A stretch of 64,000 nucleotides of DNA. It comes from Flavobacterium restrictum. Its GTDB lineage: Bacteria > Bacteroidota > Bacteroidia > Flavobacteriales > Flavobacteriaceae. The stretch spans positions 303,859 to 367,858 of the forward strand of contig NZ_VJZT01000002.1 of NCBI RefSeq assembly GCF_007097245.1, in the 5' to 3' direction. The notes under the pieces were generated by a model. The model was not told the DNA's origin, did not search any database, and was given only the letters and a program-made list of their open reading frames with translations. The position numbers and the translations under genes are program-made. This document shows, piece after piece, positions 58,301-64,000 of this stretch (positions are counted from its first letter, which is position 1; each line of letters opens with the position of its first letter).

Positions 58301-61300
58301 TATTTGATAAAAATTTTGTGTAAAGTCATTTCCAAAACGAATAAAACCAACCATTTGATTGTCTTGCAAAACAACTTCGTTAGGAAGCGATTCCGCGTGC
58401 AAGAACATTTTTAGTTTGTTGTATTGACGCATATCAATGCTCACGTTTTTGAAAACGGCACGCGCATCATTAGGCTCTAAACCACCACCCGAAACTCTTA
58501 ACGCTAGTGATTGCTCGTTCTGGTTGATAACCGTGTTGTTGTTATACAATTGTTCTCTCACCACTCCAGGAGGTGTTACGTAATTGATAGGGCATCGTTC
58601 GTTATTTTCTTGAATATTAACAGCTAGAACATCCAAATCGGTTTTATCATCGGTAACGTTCGTGTCATTTGGATCCAAAGTATTTGTGTACCGTCTCCAT
58701 TCGCCTCGAACTAAATCCAAAGCACCAAAACGAACCGTAACTGCATCGTTAAAACCAGTCATGAACATTCGCATAAACCGAATGGATCTAAAATCCGAAA
58801 TGTTTCCTATTACATTTTGAGGTTGAGAAACTGGGATTTTAAACTGAATCCATCGAGCATCAGTCGTAGCGCCATTTGGCAATGTTACTTGGGTGTTTCT
58901 AATATCGGTAATGTAGTTTTGACCAATAGCCATATTGGGTTGTACATCAATACTGTATTCATAATACGCATTAATAGTGTTCATGGTATTGTCACGATTA
59001 ATGTCCTCCACATCGGGAACTGTTGTAGACCCTCTATTTGCATCACTTACATTAACGGCTGAATTGCCATCGACTCCATTAAATTTTTTGTAGCGTTCTA
59101 AAACATTTCCTGATGAATTCAAATAATACGTGTAATCATCGGCAGCGGGGTCGGTTTCGGAAGCGTAATTGGTATATACTTGTGCTTCTTGGTCGTTTTT
59201 TAATCCATCCAAACCAATATCTTGATTCCCTCGGTTTTCGACATTGGTATCAAAGGCGTATATTAAGGATTGCGAGGCGGGAACATCGCCCCAAATGGGT
59301 TTAGGAGTAACCAATATTTGATCTGGTCCTAAACCATTCTCATATTGTTTTCTTCCATCTTTCAACACATCCTCTGAAACTTCTCCTAAATTGAAATAAA
59401 TTTTTCCTGAATTATCCAAATTGGTTTTTCCATTACCCACATAAGGATCTAAAACCCAAAACTGAATGTATTCTACGTTTCCTTGTTCAAAATTAGTAGA
59501 ACTTATAGAACGCATAATTCCCCCAAAATTATCTTTGGGATTTGAAGCAAAATTAGAACCATTGTTATACGGCCCTCTTTCTGATGGATAGTAACTCAAA
59601 TCCAAGGTACTAACCACTTGCGTTTGTCCTTGGGCAATATCTGTATTGGGGTACAATTCTTGACTATAAATTCTTCGAGTACTGTTTAATGACAAATCAT
59701 CATTAGAAATTCCAGTAGGTTTTTGAACATAAAAAACAGGATCAATAGCGTACCAAGCGAGTTTTGCTCTTTTGAATCCGTAGCTTAAATCATTAGCACT
59801 TTCGTTAAAGTTATAGATGCTTTCGGCATCATTTACGGGCGTTGAAGCCAAACTCCACGAATATGGCGAACGCATATCGATGGTAGATTGCGAGCCTTCA
59901 AAATCATCTACATAAATAGTAGATTCGCCTTGAAACTGATCTGCTTTTGGAGAATCTGGTCTCAAAAAAGCAATTTCACCTCGCACCGAAAGATTTGATG
60001 GCACATCGGTATCGATATTAGGCAATTTATTGGCTAGGCGAGTCAAGAACGGTACTTCGGTAGCGAAGTTGGTATTGAATCCAAAAATAGTATTGTTTAC
60101 AGATTCTTGTCCAAAACTTGATTTTTGTGTAAACGGTTTTTCGGTCATTTTCAAGAAAGTAGCGCCAACAACAAATTTTTCAGAAATTTGATGTTCCACG
60201 TTTACTCCCATAAATCGACGGGTTTGCTGCCCAAACACCGAATTATTTTCTAAAGAAACCTCAATTGGCGTGTTTGATGCTTGTAGTGAAGCGTCCAAAA
60301 TTTGAACTCTACCTAATTGATAATTCACGCTATAATCAATCCCCTCTACTAATTTTCGCCCTCCTGCGGTAACTACAACTGAACCTTGTGGCACGTTGAA
60401 AGCCCCAATTGGGATTCCGTCCCCACTTGAGGATTTGTATTTTCCACGCAATAAAAACTTATTTTTGTCACTGTCTTGTAACGCACCTGATTGGGTACTT
60501 TTGTACATGCTTCTAAACACATATTTTTTTTGATTGGCATTGTAAGTGGTAGGATCGCTGTAGGTTTCTCCTGAATTTTGGTTCTTTAGTTTAGAAAAAA
60601 GAAGTTCCCCAAAAGGCTCTTTGGTCGTAAATATAATTCTTCCGTTTTGCGCATCGATAGTGAGTCCAGGCATAAAATCAAAAAAACCATCCCCGCCAGC
60701 CTGTGGATCGTTATTATAATTAAGTTTGTCTAAATTGAATACTTTGAGCAAAGGCGTTTCGGCTACTTTATTAGCATCTGTGGGATTGGAAGGAAAAGGT
60801 GTTCCAGAAACTTCTGTGATATAATTTAAAGGAGACGGATCTGTGTATAAAATATTGAATCTAAAATCTTCTTGTTTTAATTGATATCCGCCGGGTATTT
60901 GATAAATGTTTTTCATCATCAAATTCCAAATTGGGTTATTGACATTTGTCAGATTACTCTTCAACATTTTCAACACCAAACTTTGTGTAATAATCGCTTG
61001 CGTCGAATTGTTGCTTCCGCCAACAACCGTTGTGGCATCCACTCCATCATTACCAAATTCCCCTACTTGATACACTTTATCGCCTATGGTGTATTGATAA
61101 GCTACAGCAAGAACCTCATCATTAGACAACCGTTGTTGCAAGGAAATATATCCTAATTGCGCATTGTAAGTGTACTCGTTAGCGTTTAATTTTCGGGCAT
61201 TCTCGAGTTTCGAATAATCTTGTCCTTCGCTAACTGTTGCGTTAAAACCTGAATTAGCAGTTGCAATTTCTCGTATTTTACTGTTCAACAAACCCGTTCC

Positions 61301-62479
61301 AGCAGTTATTTGTGCAGGATCATAATCATTGTTGGTATTGTCCGAAGGCGAATCGGCTGGGTTGTTAAAAATCCCAGTCGAAGGATTCAGAACTACAATT
61401 TCACTATCCGCAAGACCGTTCAATTGCGACTCTCCTAAATCCTGAAGTGCGATGATATTACGCAAGTTATTGGAGGTGGTGCTTACTCTATTTTGCTTAT
61501 TGGTTACCCAAACTTCGATTCTAGAAATTTGAACCCTACTGTCAATAAAAGGATAATTTTTTATCGAAGCATCGTATTTATTTCTAAAATATTGGGATAG
61601 AAAAAAGTGGCGGTCATTGTCATAATCCAAAGCAAAAATATCAAAATTCTGAACTGTTCCACCGCCTTCAGCAACGACGCTTTTGGTTTTGGATTTTTGT
61701 TCAGAAAAAATGCCTGTAACTGTAGTTTTACCAAATTGCAATTTTGTTTTTACCCCAAATAAGCTTTGCGCACCCCGAATCAAAGTACTGTTCAAGGGCA
61801 TACTTACGTTTCCAACTTCGATTTTTTGAATAATATCATCTTCGGTAGGGGCGTATTCTAACTTAATTAAATTTTGAAATGCAAATGTGGATTGGGTGTC
61901 ATAATTAGCATTTACATTGAGTCGAGTCCCAAGTTTTCCCATCAAACTCATGCTAATTCTTTGATTAAAATCAAAAGATGTGCTGGCTCGATTTCTAGGT
62001 GATAAAGAAGGATTATCTTGTTTAGTGTACCGCATTCCCAGATCCATTTCTACGGAACCCGTTGGTTTTACATCGATGGTATTGCTTCCAAAAATAGATT
62101 CGAACAAACCTGATTTTATGTAATATCTTGGTAACAAATCCTTTTTGGCAACCTCGCTTCCTTCTTTTTTGCCATCAATTGCATCGCTTTTCTTCTTGAA
62201 ATAATCCCGTCTAGCCTCTTTCAAAACTAAATTCTCGTATTCTTTTGGCGTTAAAATAATAGGATAATTAATAGACAAACCATCAACGGTATTAGTATAC
62301 ACATACCGATCCGTAACGGGATCATAGGTGTAACTAGATAGGATACTTTGTGGGTCTTTTATTTGGATTTTCCCAACGGAATAACCCGTTTTAATAGTAT
62401 CCTGAACCTCTTGTTTTACTTGTGCTTGCGATACAAAACCGCCAAATAAAACCAGAAAAAAAATACAAATTTTACGCAT
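55313..62479 (-). CDS. sprA: SprA, T9SS outer-membrane translocon
   Basis: A 2388-residue outer-membrane protein with signal peptide (about residues 1-20, cut near SQAQ-V). It is the very large beta-barrel translocon of type IX secretion (SprA in F. johnsoniae, Sov in Porphyromonas), needed for gliding and export of CTD-bearing proteins such as the 15.3-kb protease. Visible features are GSVEMDLGMRYTKQDNPSLS (about 148-167), the MSLMGKLGTRLNVNANYDTQ strand pair, and barrel repeats to the end (SGFTIRYNFGN). Gene order ruvA-sprA-gcvH is conserved. No frameshift is visible over 7.2 kb. Confidence 0.97.
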   Translation of the reverse strand: MRKICIFFLVLFGGFVSQAQVKQEVQDTIKTGYSVGKIQIKDPQSILSSYTYDPVTDRYVYTNTVDGLSINYPIILTPKEYENLVLKEARRDYFKKKSDAIDGKKEGSEVAKKDLLPRYYIKSGLFESIFGSNTIDVKPTGSVEMDLGMRYTKQDNPSLSPRNRASTSFDFNQRISMSLMGKLGTRLNVNANYDTQSTFAFQNLIKLEYAPTEDDIIQKIEVGNVSMPLNSTLIRGAQSLFGVKTKLQFGKTTVTGIFSEQKSKTKSVVAEGGGTVQNFDIFALDYDNDRHFFLSQYFRNKYDASIKNYPFIDSRVQISRIEVWVTNKQNRVSTTSNNLRNIIALQDLGESQLNGLADSEIVVLNPSTGIFNNPADSPSDNTNNDYDPAQITAGTGLLNSKIREIATANSGFNATVSEGQDYSKLENARKLNANEYTYNAQLGYISLQQRLSNDEVLAVAYQYTIGDKVYQVGEFGNDGVDATTVVGGSNNSTQAIITQSLVLKMLKSNLTNVNNPIWNLMMKNIYQIPGGYQLKQEDFRFNILYTDPSPLNYITEVSGTPFPSNPTDANKVAETPLLKVFNLDKLNYNNDPQAGGDGFFDFMPGLTIDAQNGRIIFTTKEPFGELLFSKLKNQNSGETYSDPTTYNANQKKYVFRSMYKSTQSGALQDSDKNKFLLRGKYKSSSGDGIPIGAFNVPQGSVVVTAGGRKLVEGIDYSVNYQLGRVQILDASLQASNTPIEVSLENNSVFGQQTRRFMGVNVEHQISEKFVVGATFLKMTEKPFTQKSSFGQESVNNTIFGFNTNFATEVPFLTRLANKLPNIDTDVPSNLSVRGEIAFLRPDSPKADQFQGESTIYVDDFEGSQSTIDMRSPYSWSLASTPVNDAESIYNFNESANDLSYGFKRAKLAWYAIDPVFYVQKPTGISNDDLSLNSTRRIYSQELYPNTDIAQGQTQVVSTLDLSYYPSERGPYNNGSNFASNPKDNFGGIMRSISSTNFEQGNVEYIQFWVLDPYVGNGKTNLDNSGKIYFNLGEVSEDVLKDGRKQYENGLGPDQILVTPKPIWGDVPASQSLIYAFDTNVENRGNQDIGLDGLKNDQEAQVYTNYASETDPAADDYTYYLNSSGNVLERYKKFNGVDGNSAVNVSDANRGSTTVPDVEDINRDNTMNTINAYYEYSIDVQPNMAIGQNYITDIRNTQVTLPNGATTDARWIQFKIPVSQPQNVIGNISDFRSIRFMRMFMTGFNDAVTVRFGALDLVRGEWRRYTNTLDPNDTNVTDDKTDLDVLAVNIQENNERCPINYVTPPGVVREQLYNNNTVINQNEQSLALRVSGGGLEPNDARAVFKNVSIDMRQYNKLKMFLHAESLPNEVVLQDNQMVGFIRFGNDFTQNFYQIEIPLKVSKPAGDCKMTAAEVWPEENEMDLSLALLTKLKIQAMSIDPTTLPADGIYYQNEDELDPSLSGKTNKLRIGIKGNPNFGYVRTLMTGVKSNETRFDTFGEVWFNELRLAGMDNKGGMAALLNVDSNMADFATVSATGKKSTIGFGALEQGPNERDREDVQQYNIVTNLNLGKLLPKKWGVNLPFNYAIGEETITPQYDPFNQDIKLDQLLAETTDQAEKDNLKNRAIDYTKRKSINFIGVRKERSATQKPHIYDVENFTFSQSYNEVLRHDYEIESYTDQTSNTTVNYAYSFQPKSVEPFKQTKFMKKSSYWKLLSDFNFDYLPSNVTFNTNIIRQYNRQQFRQVDVDGIGLDPMYRRNFAFNYQYGFNFNLTKSLKLNYTASSSNIVKNYLNEDNKPIDSFTIWDSYWNIGTPNQHMQQLVLNYEIPINKIPVFSFVKANYSYTGDYSWQRSSEALSQVEIDGNSYNLGNTVQNANSSTLNATFNMDMLYKYLGLTKSGIKAPIKPKTAAPKPGEKVVNTTFQAAAKANPFLDGLKGILTSVKNVQMNFTRNSGTVLPGYTPSVGFLGSSRPSLGFIFGSQDDVRYEAAKQGWLTNYQDFNQNFSQVTNKMFKGTANIDLLPDLKIDLAADRSYSENFSEQYDVTDKDDKGNLNGVLNYHRRSPYSYGIFSVSTVLIKTSFSGSNENASAAFDDFRTNRLTVANRLATQRGIDINNPANIDAEGFPLGYGKNNQAVLLPAFLAAYTGSDAGGVSLGIFRNFPVPNWSIKYNGLMRYNFFKKNFKRISLQHNYRASYTVNSFRSNFEYDKDPNGVDASGNFFNKTIMSNINLVEQFSPLIRVDFELKGSLKVLTEIKKDRALSMSFDNNLLTEVKGVEYIVGLGYRIKDVIFSSTLADSPTGIIKSDINIKADLSYRNNQTIVRYLDYNNNQLAAGQNIWSLRMTADYSFSKNLTAIFYYDHSFSKAVISTAFPLTNIRSGFTIRYNFGN

Positions 62480-62504
62480 ACAATTCGTGTTTCTTGAGTG
62501 TTTT

Positions 62505-63086
62505 TTATAAGCTTTTCAATGCCTTTTTTATGATAGATTCCACCGTGGCTTCCGGATCTTCTTTGACAATTTTATCAATGACTTTTTCGGAAGTTTTTCG
62601 AACAAAACCTAAAACCTCCAAGGCAGATAACGCCTCATCTCTATTTGTATTGCTTTGAGACATAGAAACTTCGTCCAGATCATACAATTTTAAGACTTTA
62701 TCTTTTAAATCAAGAATGACCCGTTGGGCAGTTTTAGTCCCAATTCCTTTAATGGATTGAATGGTAACCACATCGCCAGAAGCAATAGCATTGATAATTT
62801 GTTTGGGATCTAATGAAGAAAGCATTGTTCGTGCAATGCTCGCTCCAATCCCCGAAACAGATAACAATAATCTAAAAATTTCCCGCTCTGATTTTTCTAT
62901 AAAACCAAATAACGTATGCGAATCCTCCTTGATTTGCAGGTGCGTAAATAATTTTATAAAATCAGTATTGGGAAGTAAAGAGTAGGTGTGCAACGAAATA
63001 TTGACGTGATAGCCTACGCCACCGCAGTCAATGGTGACGTGCGTTGGTGTTTTTTCGGCTAATTTCCCTTGTAAATGTGCTATCAT
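62505..63086 (-). CDS. ruvA: Holliday junction branch migration protein RuvA
   Basis: A 193-residue DNA-binding protein that targets RuvB to Holliday junctions. HLQGKLAEKTPTHVTIDCGG (about residues 3-22) is the OB-fold domain I; the helix-hairpin-helix region contains LLLSVSGIGASIARTMLSSL (about 73-92) and IQSIKGIGTKTAQRVILDLK (about 108-127). The C-terminal domain III (about 145-193) binds RuvB. sprA follows 25 bases after the stop, so the two genes may share a message. A -7 element lies upstream. Confidence 0.96.
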   Translation of the reverse strand: MIAHLQGKLAEKTPTHVTIDCGGVGYHVNISLHTYSLLPNTDFIKLFTHLQIKEDSHTLFGFIEKSEREIFRLLLSVSGIGASIARTMLSSLDPKQIINAIASGDVVTIQSIKGIGTKTAQRVILDLKDKVLKLYDLDEVSMSQSNTNRDEALSALEVLGFVRKTSEKVIDKIVKEDPEATVESIIKKALKSL

Positions 63087-63102
63087 TTATTTTTTAATGT
63101 TT

Positions 63103-63110
63103 CAAATATA
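63103..63110 (-). promoter_or_regulatory. -7 element for ruvA(-sprA)
   Basis: On the minus strand TATATTTG is an exact match 16 bases before the ruvA ATG. No TTG at 17-23 bases was found. Confidence 0.5.
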
Positions 63111-63164
63111 CCCTAATTCGTATGAAATGGCGTTGCCTATTATAAAGCTATCGTTATCCTTTTC

Positions 63165-64000
63165 TTAAGTAATGGTATTGTTTTTTCTTTTCTCTTTTTC
63201 TTGTGCATCAATTACTGCAATTGCTGCCATATTGACCATTTCTTCGACACTAGCTCCCAATTGAAAAATGTGTACTGGTTTACCCATTCCTAACATTATT
63301 GGGCCAATCGAATCTACTTTATTCAATTCTTTCAACAATTTATAAGTAATATTTGCCGATTCTAAATTAGGAAAAATCAAGGTATTTACTTTTTTGCCCG
63401 CTAGTTTAGAAAACGGAAATTTAGCTTTGAGCATCTCTGGATTTAATGCAAAATCAGCTTGAATTTCACCATCAATCACCATATCAGGATGGTGTTCATG
63501 CAAATAAGCAACTGCATCCCTAACTTTGGCCGCACTTGCATTAGTAGAAGAGCCAAAATTAGAAAACGAAATCATCGCAATTACTGGCTCAACACCAAAC
63601 ATTCTGGCGGTTTTGGCGGTCATAATGGCAATTTTAGCCAAATCATCGACAGTTGGGTTGATGTTTATAGCAGTATCCGACAAAAACATAGGCCCACGAG
63701 CCGTCATCATAATATTAGTAGTAGCCACAATCGAAGCGCCTGCTGCTTTATCAATTAATTGCAACATGGGTTTCACCACAGAGGGATAACTTCTGGAATG
63801 TCCCGTTACTAGAGCATCGGCTTCAGACTCATTGACCATCATGGCGGCAAAATAATTTCTTTCGCGCATTAGTTTTTGAGCATCCAATAGGGAGATTCCT
63901 CTTCGTTTTCGGGTTTGCCAATAGGTAGTGGCAAATCTATTTCGTCTTGCTTCCTCTTCTTTTTCTTTGGGATCAATTATGGGTACTAGGGCATCAAAAC
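63165..64000 (-). CDS. maeB: NADP-dependent malic enzyme, C-terminal part (cut by window edge)
   Basis: The frame is open to the window edge, so only the C-terminal ~277 residues are present. They correspond to the phosphotransacetylase-like domain of hybrid MaeB-type malic enzymes, which decarboxylate malate to pyruvate. LLDAQKLMRERNYFAAMMVN, EADALVTGHSRSYPSVVKPM and TTNIMMTARGPMFLSDTAIN follow the domain order; the protein ends KEKRKNNTIT. The N-terminal malic-enzyme domain must lie beyond base 64000. A TTG at 63887 is not the start: in-frame sequence (RFATTYWQTRKRRGISLLDA) continues upstream. Confidence 0.93.
   Translation of the reverse strand, partial: FDALVPIIDPKEKEEEARRNRFATTYWQTRKRRGISLLDAQKLMRERNYFAAMMVNESEADALVTGHSRSYPSVVKPMLQLIDKAAGASIVATTNIMMTARGPMFLSDTAININPTVDDLAKIAIMTAKTARMFGVEPVIAMISFSNFGSSTNASAAKVRDAVAYLHEHHPDMVIDGEIQADFALNPEMLKAKFPFSKLAGKKVNTLIFPNLESANITYKLLKELNKVDSIGPIMLGMGKPVHIFQLGASVEEMVNMAAIAVIDAQEKEKRKNNTIT

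Noticed and set aside
63165..63887. A complete 240-residue protein starting at the TTG at 63887
   Set aside because: The same frame stays open to the window edge with recognisable malic-enzyme sequence, so the gene is cut by the edge rather than starting there.
1..64000. tRNA, rRNA, CRISPR array, integrase or insertion sequence
   Set aside because: No clover-leaf T-arm sequences, rRNA segments, regularly spaced short repeats or transposase-like frames were seen. The 182-bp array at 5.7-6.3 kb has too long a period and too few units to be CRISPR.

Overview
This 64 kb window is chromosomal DNA of a flavobacterium (Bacteroidota), most likely Flavobacterium or a close relative. The DNA is AT-rich. 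Many genes have the Bacteroidota promoter element TAnnTTTG upstream, sometimes with a TTG about 17-24 bases further up. Lineage markers include SprA and PorT (type IX secretion), a RemB-like gliding protein, a cargo protease with a type A sorting tail, a TamL-type lipoprotein, DUF4270, DUF5686, DUF6268 and DUF4907 proteins, and a SCO/DUF420/haem-copper oxidase block. No phage, plasmid, integron, CRISPR, rRNA or tRNA was found. The window is a core-genome segment with several unusual intergenic repeats.

Layout. 0.1-5 kb: DUF3109 protein, MarC-type membrane protein, small membrane protein plus FAD oxidoreductase, then a minus-strand operon of HupE/UreJ, dCMP deaminase and S41 protease. 5-9.3 kb: TerB-like protein, three tandem copies of a 182-bp hairpin repeat, fbp, GNAT acetyltransferase and lysC. 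9.4-17.1 kb: envelope genes, including an 1143-residue outer-membrane protein that resembles part of SprA, an Ala/Lys-rich secreted protein, a glycosyltransferase, a DUF6438 lipoprotein and a secreted metalloprotease. 17.4-25 kb: membrane pyrophosphatase with a Cys-rich tail, soluble pyrophosphatase, DNA glycosylase, DUF5686 barrel and pdhB. 25.5-30.5 kb: etfBA, a bifunctional-nuclease-family protein, thyA, a CBM48-like protein, a 2TM protein and folA. 31-38.9 kb: ubiE-porT, an rRNA/tRNA SPOUT methyltransferase, tamL, fbaA, accD and gamma carbonic anhydrase. 39-46.7 kb: a LytTR two-component pair behind a DUF6268 barrel, a kelch lipoprotein and a DUF4907 protein, then a DUF4270/barrel pair and murI. 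46.8-51.9 kb: cytochrome oxidase assembly and subunit III/IV genes with haem O synthase. 52-64 kb: remB, then the ruvA-sprA-gcvH-vanZ block and the edge-truncated malic enzyme.

How genes work together. ThyA and FolA form a folate/dTMP cycle and dCMP deaminase feeds dUMP. Fbp and FbaA belong to gluconeogenesis/glycolysis, and PdhB, EtfBA and the malic enzyme to central carbon and electron flow. CtaB, SCO, DUF420 and COX III/IV serve terminal respiration, although subunits I and II lie elsewhere. SprA and PorT secrete proteins such as the sorting-tail protease found here. TamL and several barrels build the outer membrane.

Most interesting signals: a SprA-like module in a second giant outer-membrane protein; a Cys-rich C-terminal extension on the pyrophosphatase; AccD lacking all four zinc-ribbon cysteines; a REPIN/MITE-like 200-bp inverted repeat; the tandem hairpin array; a nested inverted-repeat element beside hppA; terminators physically merged with promoters or coding sequence; and a kelch/DUF4907/LytTR cluster that looks like an uncharacterised envelope-sensing unit.
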